A stretch of DNA of 64,000 nucleotides from Nyssa sinensis. Taxonomy: Eukaryota; Streptophyta; Magnoliopsida; Cornales; Nyssaceae. The notes beneath the pieces were generated by a model. The model was given only the letters and a program-made list of their open reading frames with translations. It did not search any database and was not told where the DNA came from. Shown in pieces: positions 35,573-47,684 of the stretch (its first letter is position 1; each line of letters begins with the position of its first letter). The stretch lies in NCBI GenBank assembly GCA_008638375.1, contig CM018035.1:23572307-23636306 (forward strand), given 5' to 3'. Both the position numbers and the translations under genes were made by a program.

Positions 35573-35948
35573 ATGGCTCCCAATTTCCGACCAATAAAGA
35601 ATGCTCAAAATCCTCAAAACCCTCAACACCGGCCGCCTGCTGGATGAGGAAGGGGACAAACAACTAATCCCATGCAGCAACAACTTGACCTAGTTAAGCA
35701 ACAGAACAAGTTAATGCAAGAGCAGCTTCTTGCCATGTCCAAAACTCTGGCAATGTTTACCCAAAATCACGGAACCAACCCTTTGAATCCACCCGTTAAC
35801 ACGGCTGATCAAAGGACATAACCTCCTATTGCCACCACTGACGGAGGACTCTATAAAGAGATTCCCAGTAATCAACCAGTGTACCCCCAAGGTACCACCC
35901 ACATTAGCGGAGACCCCCAGCCATCAGCAATCGCAAGTAGGGGGATAC
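35573..35948 (+). pseudogene. gag of element E, first part
   Basis: It starts with ATGGCTCCCAAT at 35573; the same start is in element F at 61595. It continues with a proline- and asparagine-rich stretch and a heptad-like region (QQLDLVKQQNKLMQEQLLA, then SKTLAMFTQNHGTNP), probably a coiled coil. A stop lies near 35820. The reading is then cut by solo LTR H at 35948 and resumes at 40256. Confidence 0.75.
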
Positions 35949-36827
35949 TGTCACGACCCGAAACCCACCCTGTGCGGATCTCGAGTTGTGACGGCCGCCC
36001 CAAGACCCGAAGGCCTCGAGACAAGGCTCGCATAGGCAGCGGTATCGAATAGATGTGCTTCATATGGGTGCGGTAGCATGAAAAACTTTTTCTTTCCTTG
36101 TCACATTTTAAAATTTGCACATCCGTCCGATACTGCCGCTATTCACGATGGTACACATAATCATACATTCAGAGCATAACTAAAAACTTAAGGACTTATA
36201 AACAATACATGCTTAGTTGCCCCGTGGGGCTTATACATAACAGAGTACCACTTTACTAATACAAGATTTCATACTTATGTTCGTAGTGCTAGAAAAAATA
36301 ACTACTTGATCCAATCTTCCAAAAATGGCAAACTTCATCATCATCGTCCTCAAAATCAATACTGCCGTAAGTCACCTGAAAGGGGGATCCGAACAAAGTT
36401 CGGGTAAGCTAATCTAAGCTTGTGAGCAATTCCAGTATTTGTCATGGGGTTTTCAATTAGCAGTGGTTTTAGTACATAAGATTTTGTAAACACTCACTGC
36501 CAATTGCTCGTATACTTGAACATAGAACATATGCATTTCTTAAAACAGATAGCTTTGAAACATTTAAAAGTATTCAAGCTAACATAAACTTCTTCATATA
36601 AACTTCAAAACATATAACATAACATGTATTTCTTAAATGGAGTATATAAAACTCAAAACATATGCATATTGTAATTGAGGGTAAAACCTGCTTCCATTTT
36701 CAAACTCATTTGTCGTCTTATCTCTTTCATTAGTGGAATCTGTTTCGAACCAGACTCCCATTTTACATATACGTGGAGATATCTCATTTGCCTGGGGGAT
36801 TAGATCCTGCTACCAGGCATTTCACAT

Positions 36828-36997
36828 GATAGATCCGTTGGGTTCCGTACAACCCTACTCACTACCTATGTGATGATGCACATGATAGGTCCGTTGAGCT
36901 CCGTACAACCCACAACACTACCTATGTGCTTATTGCACATGATAGGTCCGTTGAGTTCCGTACAACCCACAACACTACCTATGTGCTTATTATTTAT
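36828..36997. repeat. 57-bp tandem repeat, three copies, in LTR H
   Basis: Units start with GATAGRTCCGTTG at 36828, 36884 and 36941 (spacing 56 and 57 bp), and each holds TTCCGTACAACCC and CACTACCTATGTG. The second and third copies are nearly identical, so the last duplication is younger than the first. Confidence 0.85.
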
Positions 36998-38037
36998 CTT
37001 GCATTTCAAATACATTTAACATATGAGTAGGTCAAATAGATATTTCTCGTGAGTACTTTAAAATGTAACATTCATAACTTCGTGATAAACATTCGTATAC
37101 TTGAAATAGGCAAACTCAGAATATTTAACAAGATTTGTATTTTAACTTAGACATGCTGGAAACACATTTTTGAGAAAACTGTAAGGAAAACATTTACTAA
37201 GCATGTCACAATAGGGTTTGTAAGAACAGAAATAATTTAAAACTGAGATCATGTAATATACTGAATTTGGAATTTAAATGCTTCGTATCTTTGAACTTAA
37301 AACCTTTTCAAATCCATGGAGTTAAATCTCCACTTCAAATACAGGGTTACTCACCTCGGTCCTTTAGGTTTAGTGCTAAAATGCGCTTTCCCATTTCCTC
37401 CGTAATTCCTAAGAATAATTTATAACAGTCTCATTAACTTCACATTCACTGCAACATCATCTATCGATGTTTCTTAACTTATGCTTCAATCATATCTCAT
37501 CCTAACCGATTTAACTCATGCTCTTAACCAACGACACAATTTATTATGTTAGAAATTTAATTCATTTCAACCTATACTCTTCTGGTAGCTCCATTAACTT
37601 TAATTTAAAGTTATTTACTTCACATGTTAACGCGTCGTGTCTTTTCATACTTTCTTTCTTCGTACTTGCCTTAGTTTAATACTTCGACAATACTTTAGTC
37701 TTTAGTCATCAGACAGATGCTATTCATCAAATTTTATGTCTTTTTATTTTAGACACTTCTTTTGGTCGAATAGACTCTATCATTGAGTCCAGAGCGTCGA
37801 AGAAAGTCGGTTTAGGCTTTCTTAGAATTTAATTCGGACTTTTATATGTAAAAGGGAAAAATGGTCATTTACCGTTTTACGTGTCACATTTTTCGTATTT
37901 CGTTTCTTAAATTGGGACTCCATTATTGAGTCTGGGATGTCAAAGAAAGTTAATTTAGACCTTCTCCGGTTTCATTTTGGCTTTAAGGGTACTAGGGGCA
38001 TTTTGGTCATTTTATCCCTTTACATGTCTTTATTTTT

Positions 38038-38436
38038 CGGGACCCCGTCTCGTGTCGTGGACCTCACCATTGGACTCAGAAGGTCCGAGATAGTAAGAAT
38101 ACACTAATAACTTGTTAATTTTGGTCAAGGGGTATTTTGGTCATTTACCCCTTTGCGTGTCTTTATTTTTCGGGACCCCGTCTTGTGTCGTGGACCTCAC
38201 CATTGGACTCAGAAGGTCCGAGATAGTAAGAATACACTAATAACTTGTTAATTTTGGTCAAGGGGTATTTTGGTCATTTACCCCTTTGCGTGTCTTTATT
38301 TTTCGGGACCCCGTCTTGTGTCGTGGACCTCACCATTGGACTCAGAAGGTCCGAGATAGTAAGAATACACTAATAACTTATTAATTTTGGTCAAGGGGTC
38401 TTTTGGTCATTTATCCCTTTACGTGTCTTTATTTTT
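38038..38436. repeat. 133-bp tandem repeat, three copies plus partial, in LTR H
   Basis: CGGGACCCCGTCT recurs at 38038, 38171 and 38304, and a diverged CGGGCCCCGTCT at 38437, each exactly 133 bp apart. Each unit carries CACCATTGGACTCAGAAGG and TTTTGGTCATTTA boxes. The three full copies are nearly identical, a recent local expansion of a module found singly in the other long LTRs. Confidence 0.9.
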
Positions 38437-39928
38437 CGGGCCCCGTCTCATAAAACGGACCCTACCATTGGTCTCAGAATATTTAAAATAGTAAAAATAT
38501 ACTATTCATATGTTTAATTTAGACTTCATTTGCCCTATTTATGACCCAAGGGCATAATAGTAATTTTCTTTCATTTATTAAATAATTAAATTAATTATTT
38601 AATTATTTTTCCAGGGGCGTAATTGCATAAATTTCCCAAAACTTGGGTCACAGTACAATTTCCAGGAATTCTGGGGTCAAACTGTAATTAAGAAAAGGTT
38701 TGGTTTATTTGGTTTTAAATAAATAAGAAAACCAGTGGGCTCAGTCACATTTAAAGTGAACCGGTCCGGCTTTAATTGAACCAATCCGGTTTGGTTGGTT
38801 TAAAACGTAATGCTGACGTCATAATGACGTCAGCCCTAACTGTTTTAAAATTTAAAATTTTAAATCTCCAAACATCACCGTTTAAATAAACCCATAACCG
38901 GATTTGACCCGGACCCGTAACCGACCCGTTGTCCGACCCGGCTGGAACAGTGTCGTCTTCCCCATGAAGGTCGACACTGTTCATCCGAAACCCTAATATT
39001 TTTCAGTGGTATTTCGTGCAATTTTACCACTCCATTTTTCCTGTTTTCTTTTCCAATCAATTCCTAATATCTTAAGACATGTTTCTACATTGTTTTTGGG
39101 ACTCGAATTCAGCTCAATTAATCGATTTAAATCGCGATAATCCGAGCTGTAACTTGTCGGTTCATGCTCGTTTCTTCACCATGTTTAGAATGGTTTGGTT
39201 CTGTGTGACCCTCAAGGTATGGGGATTCAGATTTCATTCACAATGATAGGTTTAACAGTGAGTTTTTGGGTTTGGGTTTGGGTTTTGGGACCCGTACCTG
39301 CAACTCGCTTTCTCATGGTCATTTCTTTACAATTTTGATCGCGGATTTATGTTTTCATGACCCTCATGACTTCTTCTTGAAGTCCCTATGCACCAAAAAG
39401 AGCTTGGCTTCCATTGTTTCAGACCTGCTATAGCATGGTCTTCAATGGCGGATCACTGTTGGGTCACGTAGTTTTAGGTGTTTTTACAACCTAATTTCAT
39501 GTTTGATCATGCCTAAATAAGTTTTAAAACATCATATATACATAAACAACCTAAAAATAACCTACTTCCATGCTTGATTTCTAGAGAGAGAGAAATGTAA
39601 AAATTTAGGATTTTACCTGTTTAGTGTGATTCCTCTCTCTCTTCGGTTTCCAACTTCCTCTCCTTGCTTCAGCTTTCTTCTTCTTCTTCCAGAACTCTCT
39701 CTCTATCTTTCTCTCTTTCTTTCACAATTATTTTCCATGGATGTGTATGTAGGTGTAAGAGATTTGATGGCTGCCACCCTCATTCCCATACTCCATCTCA
39801 ATCACAACCATACCCATCACTTTTCTGAATTTGGGCCATGCTTCCTTTCATTTCACCATACCTTCCCCACCCACTTGAATATATAATATACATATTTAGT
39901 ACATCATCCCCTTACCTCCATGTCTCCA

Positions 39929-39932
<4 letters not shown>

Positions 39933-39965
<33 letters not shown>
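39933..39965. repeat. TA microsatellite in LTR H
   Basis: About 16 TA units. It gives rise to the isoleucine/tyrosine-rich open frame at 39838-40140, which is not a gene. Confidence 0.9.
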
Positions 39966-39969
<4 letters not shown>

Positions 39970-40255
39970 CCCACAACCGTCCCATATATATATTATATTT
40001 ATTTTTATTTTATTTTTCCTATATTCAAGTATTACATGTATAATTATATATATCTATATAATTACTTACACATGCTTGATCACATAATACACTTTTATGT
40101 GTGTATTTTAATTGATAATAAATTTCATAGATTTAATTAATTAATTATTTTAAATTAATTAATTGTTTTCCTTAAGTGTAGGTATATTTACACTAATTTT
40201 TCTTAACCTCGTGATACGTGTCCTATAACTCAATATTTTGGGTCGGGGTATTACA

Positions 40256-41650
40256 AATACCAACCTTTATTCCAGACATTCACTATCGAAGCACTACTAT
40301 GGCTCCAACCCCAATGGCTTCAGGGGCAAACCCAATGCCACAAGGGTCTCAACCTCGAGCGGCTCCAGTTTCCCCTGCTCAAGAGGACCAAAGTCACCTT
40401 CCGACCATGAACTAGGGTCATCCCATCCACATGGGCACTGAAGTCGTAAGGCAGGACTCGCAACAACCAATCCCGCCACGGGATCCACGGAGGGTTAAAG
40501 AAGTTGCGAACTCCATGGATCATACTGTTGTTGCGAGAGGTATTCAAATCCCTCTAGAATAGGATGAGCTAGCCAGGCTGTTAAGAAGATTTGCCATGCC
40601 GCTCACCCTTACTATCATAGCTGAAGAGAGGCCAAGGAAATTTGTCATCCCAAAGTTCACCCTTTATGATGGGACTGGGGACCTAGGGGACCATCTATCT
40701 CATTACCAGCATACTATGGCACTACATGGGGCTTCCGACACCTTTATATGCCGAACATTCGTAACTAGCCTCAAAGGCACTGCTTTGAAGTGGTTTCACC
40801 ACCTCCTACCGAGCTCAGTGACCAGTTTCTACGAGCTCGACAGGCGCTTCCTTGACAAGTTCATGACTAGTAGAAGGTTAAGGACGGGCCCAGAGTTCTT
40901 GCTTAACCTAAAGCAATCCAAATGAGAGCCTCTCTGGGATTACATTGCACGATTCAACTCCGAGCTTACAGAAATTACAAATTGCAGCCCAAGCTTTCTC
41001 GTGGCTGCTATAACCTCTGTCCTTGCTCAAGGAGGCTTCAAAGATTCTCTGACAAAGAGCCCTCCTGCCGATATGACAGCCCTCATGGATTGGGCTAGGA
41101 AGTACATAAACCTAGAGGAAGCAAAGAACACCTCTCAAAAGGTTAAAGAGGAAGCCCAGTAAGACGACCAGAAGAAGGACTCCAGTACAACCAGGAAGAG
41201 GGTCAGAAGCCCGAATAAAAGAACGGCCTCCAGAACTCCGGGTAGCACTGGACCAAGGGGTTTTACCACCTTCACACCTCTGAACGCCTCCCTAGATCAC
41301 ATACTTCAGCAAGTCCAAGCACGTGAAAACCTAAGGTGGCCAGAGCCAATAAAAAACAATCCTGGAAAGAAGAACCGGAGTAGGTATTGTGATTTTCACA
41401 AGGACTACAGGCATACAACTGATGCATACAGGTCCCTTAAATTGGAAATTGAGTAGCTTATACAGAGAGGACGGCTACAAGAGTTTTTCAGGCAAAACGA
41501 AAGGCAAAACCCCCGTGATGATAGGCCCCAGCAGAGGAGGCCGGAGCAGAGGCCAGAACAAAGGGATAGACGGAACGAGCCCCAGAAGTAGAACAATCAG
41601 GTTATCTTTGTCCTCCATGCAGACCCCCAGCATCAAGAACGTCTAACAGA
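40256..41650 (+). pseudogene. gag of element E, second part (capsid region)
   Basis: The capsid-like domain (Retrotrans_gag type) is clear at 40596-40925: RPRKFVIPKFTLYDGTGDLG, DHLSHYQHTMALHG, then GTALKWFHHLLPSSVTSFYE and LDRRFLDKFMTSRRL. After a TGA at about 40922 it continues as YIARFNSELTEI..., and a basic lysine-rich segment follows (KKDSSTTRKRVRSPNKR). At 41389-41600 the tail YCDFHKDYRHTTDAYRSLK, then LEIE-stop-LIQRGRLQEF, matches the zinc-lacking nucleic-acid region of this lineage. Element F has the same protein with different stops. Gag would package element RNA. Confidence 0.82.
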
Positions 41651-41679
41651 GCAAGAAAATGGTATGCTCGAGAGGCCAA

Positions 41680-42235
41680 AATAACTCCCAGTATCCTACA
41701 GATCACTAAAGTCGAGAAGAAATTGAGGCTAGTACCTGAGATCCAGTTCTCAAATCAAGAACTTGCAGGGGTGCACTGTCCTTATAATGATGCCCTCGTC
41801 TTTTCTCTCAAGATTGCCAACTTTGAGATCCGAAAAATCTTGATGGACACAGGGAGTTCTACAAATGTGCTATTCTACGAGCCCCTTAAACAGATGAAGC
41901 TCAATCCCAACAACATCAAGCCTATCGCCGCCATAATGGCAGGATTTGATGGAAACCTCAGTACCCCACTAGGGAGGATTGACCTTCCCACCACAGTAGG
42001 GGAAGAAGATGGGCAAAAAACCACAATGTCAGAATACATGGTTCTGAACGCCAAGTCCCCCTACAATGTCATAATTAGAAGACCTTGGCTACACTAAATG
42101 GGAGAGGTCACCTCGACCCTCCACCAATGCTTGAAGTACGTCCACAATCATGTTGTCTACTCTATCAGAGGATGTCAACCGACTTCTCGAGAGTGTCACG
42201 CTCTCGTGCTCAAGGAGAGGGCTTCTAAATAGCAA
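41680..42235 (+). pseudogene. Aspartic protease region of element E
   Basis: The stretch 41723-42097 is open (124 residues) and contains IRKILMDTGSSTNVLFYEPL, with the catalytic D-T-G intact, followed by MAGFDGNLSTPLGRIDLPTT and YNVIIRRPWLH. A stop replaces the residue after RPWLH, then TSTLHQCLKYVHN continues in the same frame. In an active element this enzyme would cut Gag-Pol. The neighbouring copy in F has the same motif but a one-base frameshift after NL. Confidence 0.8.
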
Positions 42236-43790
42236 TTGTTGCACGTTCGTGAATACGTGGATTCAAACCTCACCCACCATCAAGAGGCGAAAGACTACCC
42301 CTCCAGAATTGAGGAGCCTCTAAGCCCTAGAGGAAAGGACAGCAAGGCCAAGCCCATAGGGGACCCCATTAAAGTGTTGGTCAGCTCGGAAGGACAAAGG
42401 CATTATCTGCAAATCGGTCCAGACCTGACACTTGCCGAGCAGGAAGAGATGATAAAATTCCTAAGAAACAACCTCTCGGTGTTTGCTTGAGAAACAAAGG
42501 ATATGGAAGGCATAGATCCAGACCTCATCACTCACAAGTTGATGATAGATCCTGATCACCCCCTAGTAAGACAAAAAAGGACACTTACTCCATAGCGACA
42601 TCAGATTATCAATGAGGAGGTCCAGAGGCTACTAGAGGCCAAGATGGTACGAGAGGTATTTTACCTATAGTGGCTAGCTAACACCGTTCTGGTCAGAAAG
42701 AAAAATGACAAGTGGAGAGTCTGTGTCAACTATACAAACCTCAACAAGGCCTGTCCCAAAGATAGCTTTCCTCTCCCAAGGATTAACCAACTAGTTGATG
42801 CCACTACAGGGCATGAACTCATGAGCTTCATGGATGCCTACTCCGGATATAACTAGATCCAGATGTATCCACCAGACTAGGAAAAGATAACTTTCATCAT
42901 TGGACGAGCTCTCTATTGTTATAGAGTGATGCCGTTCGAACTGAAAAATACTGGGGCAACATATCAACGTCTAGTCAATAAGATGTTCGGTCCTCTAATC
43001 GGTAACACCATGGAATTTTACATAGATGATATGCTAGTCAAAAGCTTACAAAAAAGCAGCCACCTCCAACACTTAGCTCAGACATTTGATATCTTGAAGT
43101 AGCATAAGATGAAACTAAATCCCTCGAAGTGTACCTTCGGTGTAACTAAGGGAAAGTTCTTGGGGCACATTGTCTCTCAGATAGGTATTGAAGCAGATCC
43201 CACTCAGATCAGGGCTTTGATTGGGCTGGAATCGCCAAAGAGCAAGAAAGACATTCAAGTTCTGAATGATAGAATTGCAGTTTTGAGCAGATTTATCTCC
43301 AAGTCCACTGATCGCTGCCTACCATTCTTCAAAGCCTTGAAGGGAAACAAAGCCTTATAGTGGTCAAAGGAATGTGACAAAGCTTTCCAAGAACTAAAGG
43401 AATACCTAGCTTCCCCTGAACTCTTATCAAAGCCAGTCTAGGGAGAAAAGCTACTCCTTTACCTTTCTATCTCCGAGAACGTCGTCAATTCTGTACTGGT
43501 CAGACAGGATAGGGGTGTTTAGAAGCCCATATTCTATGTCAGCAAAGCTCTATTAGACATAGAGAAAAGATATCCTAAAATTGAAAAGCTGGCCTTTGCT
43601 GTCATAATTTCTGCACAGAAGCTCCGACCTTACTTTCAAGTGCATCCCATTGAGATTCCAACGGCCTATCCACTAAAGTCAATCCTAAGGAAGCCCGAGG
43701 TCTCAGGGCGATTGGACAAATGGTCCATGGAATTAGGAGAATTTCACATATCCTACATTCCACGGACCTCCATCAAAGGGTAAGCCTTGG
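42236..43790 (+). pseudogene. Reverse transcriptase and first RNase H of element E
   Basis: After a linker (42236-42490) the RT reads NTVLVRKKNDKWRVCVNYTN, LNKACPKDSFPLPRINQLVD and MDAYSGYN-stop-IQMYPPD. Then come VMPFELKNTGATYQRLVNKM and the catalytic YIDDMLVKS near 43020. 43109-43360 gives the thumb (MKLNPSKCTFGVTKGKFLGH). RNase H follows from about 43370 (LSISENVVNSVLVRQD, then SKALLDIEKRYPKIEKLAFA). At least six in-frame stops occur, mostly TAG, several where the family normally has glutamine. The catalytic aspartates are still visible. Confidence 0.82.
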
Positions 43791-44380
43791 CCAATTTTTT
43801 TGCCGAGTTCACCCCAACACTGCAAGACATGACACAACTTTGTGAAAACTCGGGTACATGGCAGCTTTACACCAATGGATCATCCACAAACCATGGTTCT
43901 GGTGTCGGCTTGGTACTACAATCCCTTGACGGGCTCATGGCAGAAAAGGCTGTTAGTCTGGGGTTCAGAACTTCCAATAATGAAGCCGAATACGAAGCCC
44001 TTACCTTGGGATGAAGCTAGCTCTAGACTACGAGGCTCAAAACCTCGAAGTTTTCTCTGATTCCCAACTGGTGGTAAGCCAAGTTCTGGGAGAATTTTCC
44101 ATTAAAGACGACAAGATGCTTCGGTATTCAGAACTAGTCAATTCGTTGAAGCACTTCTTCCGATTATTCATAATCCAAAAGATTGAAAGAGGCCAAAACT
44201 CCCGAGCTGATGCTTTGGCGAATATGGCATCTTATCTCAAGCCAGAACGAGATTCTACTCTAAAGATCCCTCACCAACCAAGGCCAAGCATAGCTGAAGT
44301 TCAAACAGCTCAGGTTACCGAGCAAACCCAAAATTGGATGACCCCTATCATTCAGTACTTAAAAGGAGGCTGCTCCTAGA
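43787..44380 (+). pseudogene. Second, archaeal-type RNase H of element E
   Basis: It reads GTWQLYTNGSSTNHGSGVGL, then EYEALTLG and, in a shifted frame from 44011, MKLALDYEAQNLEVFSDSQL, VVSQVLGEFSIKDDKMLRY and GQNSRADALANMAS. The order TDGSSN..G.G.G, NNEAEYEAL.LGL..A..., D SQLVV.Q..G and RADALA is that of the archaeal-like RNase H of Tat elements. The usual first catalytic D of the YTDGS motif is N here (YTNGS), and one frameshift breaks it. A complete integrase should follow, but the pol sequence stops at about 44380. Confidence 0.8.
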
Positions 44381-44408
44381 AGACAAAAACATGGCCCTCT
44401 CAATACAC

Positions 44409-44880
44409 AGACCCCTAAGTCTGGTCCATCTTACTGACCCCTAAAGCCTTATATCCATTACAAGACCTTAGGCCTAGTCTTCTCAATGCACAGACCCCCA
44501 GGTCTGGTCCATTTTACTGACCTCTAAAGCCTTGTATCCATTACAAGACCTTTAGGCCTGGTCCTCTCAATGCACAGACCCCCAGGTCTGGTCCATCTAA
44601 TTGACCCCTAAAGCCTTGTATCCCTTGCAAGTCCTTTAGGTCTGGTCCTTTTAATGCACAGACCCCCAGGTCTGGTCCATCTTATTGACCCCTAAAGCCT
44701 TATATCAATTACAAGTCCTTTAGGTCTGGTCCTCTTAATGCACAGAGTCCCAAGTTTGGTCTATCCTATTGGCCCCTAAAGCCTTGTATCCATTACAAGT
44801 CCTTTAGGCCTGGCCCATCTCAATGTACAGACCCCTAAAACCTTGCAGCCTATGCAAGTGTTATAGGTTTGGATCATCTC
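44409..44880. repeat. 84-bp tandem repeat array in element E
   Basis: AGACCCCCAGGTCTGGTCC-like units begin at 44409, 44492, 44576, 44660, 44744 and 44828: five full units (83, 84, 84, 84, 84 bp) and one partial. Each unit contains GACCCCTAAAGCCTTGTATC and CCTTTAGGCCTGGTCC. The spacing is a multiple of three, but each unit carries a stop in the frames checked, so it is not obviously coding. It occupies the place where integrase should follow RNase H. Confidence 0.92.
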
Positions 44881-45579
44881 TACACGAGGACAAACCTACT
44901 CGGTTGCATCCCATATTGAAGGCATAAAATTCAATCCAATTGCTCAACTACACGGTTACAAATGTTTTTGACCTATCAATACCAATTCTGGTTCAATTAT
45001 TACGAAGCTTCTTGTTTAGTTCTCATTAGTCATTATGAAAGAAGCTCTAATCTTAGGAAGCTTGTTCTGTATCTTTCTAAAGGTTATGAACAAAAAGTTT
45101 TGACTGTAGAAGATTTGCTCAACTATCTTAAATCCTCTTATCCAGTTATTATCACTCCTGAGGAACCAACTCTGGATATGAAAAATTAGCTCAATAGCCA
45201 TTACAAGTCTCACAGTTCAGCAATCAAGTCATGATTCGAGCTCAGTTATTATCAAATCTTCTTAAGAAGATTCAATCAAATTGCTACAAGTTGCTTTGCT
45301 CGGAAGACAGCTTCCTAATCATAGCCATTTAATGGACTGGTCTGGAATACAGCATATTCATGAACATCTTTGCTTACACTAATTATAAGTTTAAAGGGCT
45401 AAAGCCCAAGCTTATATTACAGTATTGAATTTACTTGACATCCACAACAATCCCCAAAATTTACAAAGTGTTGGAGTTCGGAAAAGTGAAGATACTCAAG
45501 CTCTGGAGAAACTTAATTGCATTGATTAAAATGTTACAAGTACATTAGTCTTCATAAAAAAAAAACATATAAAGAGATC
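44881..45579. other. Non-coding spacer of element E
   Basis: AT-rich DNA between the tandem array and the end of the antisense gene; it would include that gene's 3' UTR. The open frame at 44962-45189 has no recognisable domain and is not supported. Confidence 0.5.
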
Positions 45580-47479
45580 TCAGACTGCAGATCCAGAGTC
45601 AGTTGGGGCAGGCACCTCTGTTGGAGGGAGTTCGGAAGGAGTCACTTCAACATTTTCGCTCGGAACCTCGGCCTCGATTGCTGACAGATCGATGTCCAGA
45701 AATTTTGCAAGGAGCTTGGATCTAAAGGTGTTGTACCCATGCTGAATCAACTCTCGACCCATCTCCTCGATTTTAGTCCTCATCTCCGTTTCGGTCTTAA
45801 CTTTGGCAGATGCAACTACGTCTTGAAGCTTCTGATCGGAGGCATAGTGGAAATCATCAAACTTTTTTTGAATCGCTTCTAACCTCCAACCATGGAGGTC
45901 CCTCTCAGATTCCATGATGGCCAAAGAATTGGACACCTCATTCAACCTCTCATCAGCAGCATAGGCCGCCGACTGAGCTGTCCGTAGCTGCAGCCTAACT
46001 TCGTCCAGCTCAGCCTGAAGTTTGTCAACTTCTTCAGACTCTGGGGAAGTCTCCATCAGAGCCACAAGACTGTGCATGGTCTACAAGATTCAAAGCAAGC
46101 AAGTTAGTGCATAAAAAAAAAAAGGGAGAAATCAGGAAGTTACCTTGATCTGAAGAGACGTAAGCTCGGCCATCATCTTCTCTAGCTTTTTCCCCATGTA
46201 CTTTAGAGGGCCCTTAGCCCAGAACTCCTTAAGGGCCTTCTTAACGGCTCGGTAGCCGAAGTCATCTGAAGCTTGGGGGGCTTTGGCAGCTAATTTCTCC
46301 TTGCTTATTTGTTTGATTGGGGTAGGAGGAACTATTGATATTGGGATGGGGGTCTCCTTTTCGACCTCAAACTGAGTACGTTGGGAGAGTTGGAGAGCAA
46401 CCTCCTCCTTTTCACTTGTAGGGGGCTCAATAGGGGAAGAAGTCTTCCCCACCTTCTTTTGTGGCTCTGGAGCCCAGTTCGCCATCAAAGACTTTTTAAG
46501 CTCCTCAGCGCGTTTATTGGCCTCCATCAGATTCTCTGGTGTTACAATAACTATGTGAGCTCAGTTGTTGGCTTGAAGAAGTTGACGGTACTGGTTCTAG
46601 AGGTTGATTGTGAATATAGACCTCCTCCAAGCACTTTTATCTGCACAGAAGATATGCACACATCAGTTAAATAAGCAGTTCAGAAGTAAAATATGCAGGA
46701 GTAGAAGCAGAGTTATAATAAAAGAAAGGGATCTCACCCTTAATCCTAGTGATACGGGGGAATGTCGAGATATAGATCTGGAAGTCTTCGAGCTCCCATC
46801 CTACTCCTACGAAGAAGTACCACTTCTTCAAAGTCTTATTAGAAGTGGGTTCCGAGGAAAGGGGTCTGAACCCCTTATCAAAAGGCATGTAGAAAAGGCC
46901 TTCCGACTTCATATATTTTAGATCCATATTGTTACGGATCAAATCAAGGGTCACCTTGACACCGTTCTGGTGCCCTAACACCATAAAGCCTAGAAGATGC
47001 CTCCAACTGTTAAGGTTAAGGTCGACAGTGCAAATATTAAACCGTTTGAAGAACTGAATGACCAGAGAAGGCAGGTGAAGTCTTAGTCTCATCTTGAACC
47101 AAGCGAGATAGACACAAATTTCTCCCTCCTTAACATCATATGGGCGATCTAAGGAGTTCGGTATTCTACAGGTGATATTTGGGGGGAAGTCATATTTTTT
47201 CCTCAGTTCATCTATCATGACTTGAGTGATGGCGCTTTTTCCTTCCTCTCTTTGGGAAGGCTTACCAGAAGTCTCCCCAACCCTATTTCTAGGTTCCATA
47301 AAGACATCCACTATCCTAACCTCTGAACTAGAGGGGGACCCTACCGACCTATTTTCGGCACCACCAGAGGAATAACTATCTATGGGTTGGATATAAGAAG
47401 ACACAGTTGTCTCTGAAGAGCTTCCTGTGCCGTCACTAGTACTAGGGGATGCAGAAGAGGCAGACATTACCAAAAACAA
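45580..47479 (-). pseudogene. Antisense spliced gene of element E (gypsy-type 'Transposase_28' protein family)
   Basis: A minus-strand gene lies between pol and the 3' LTR. Exon 1, 47479-46738, encodes a serine-rich start (MSASSASPSTSDGTG) and then VMIDELRKKYDFPPNITCR, ICVYLAWFKMRLRLHLPSLV, NSWRHLLGFMVLGHQNGVKV and KKWYFFVGVGWELEDF. This is the pattern of the 'putative gypsy type transposon' family (recalled as PF04195). A GT-AG intron, 46737-46641 (97 bp), leads to exon 2, 46640-46144, and a 63-bp GT-AG intron, 46143-46081, leads to exon 3, 46080-45580. Phases match across both junctions, giving a single reading of 580 codons with two internal stops (TAG at 46599-46597, TGA at 46563-46561). 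Exon 3 is heptad-rich (DKLQAELDEVRLQLRTAQSA), a likely coiled coil. The molecular role is unknown to me. Start choice: MFLVMSAS or the second Met, 12 bases on. Confidence 0.75.
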
Positions 47480-47684
47480 AAAAGGCGAAGAAGAAGGAAT
47501 TCCTAATGGAAGAAGAGCAAAGAGAAAGAAATACTAATCGAACTTGTTGTAACCGGAGAAGGGAGCTTCGGACGATGAGCACTCTTCAAACTTCATTGAT
47601 TTAGCAATGGCAGTTTCTTTTTCTTTCTCTTTTTCAAATACGATGAGAATGGTGAGGGAAAAGGCATACAAAGCCCCTTCCCTT

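Larger units (their letters stand above)
35949..40255 (-). mobile_element. Solo LTR H (4307 bp), Tekay-like, inserted in gag of E
   Basis: On the minus strand it starts TGTAATACCCCGACCC at 40255 and ends CGGGTCGTGACA at 35949. The flanks are GATAC (35944-35948) and AATAC (40256-40260), a 5-bp duplication with one mismatch. Across it the gag text of E continues as in element F (GGGGTACCAAC at about 61893). No primer site or coding domain is present, so it is a solo LTR. It is related to solo LTR G. It contains 57-bp and 133-bp tandem arrays, a GC-rich GACCCG block (38895-38990) and a TA microsatellite (39933-39965). Confidence 0.87.

Noticed and set aside
38038..38436. Considered as a CRISPR-like array
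   Set aside because: Direct repeats of 133 bp with no spacers, in a plant LTR; it is a tandem repeat.
44962..45189. 75-residue frame after the tandem array, considered as an integrase remnant
   Set aside because: No HHCC, DDE or SH3-like motif can be seen in any frame there.
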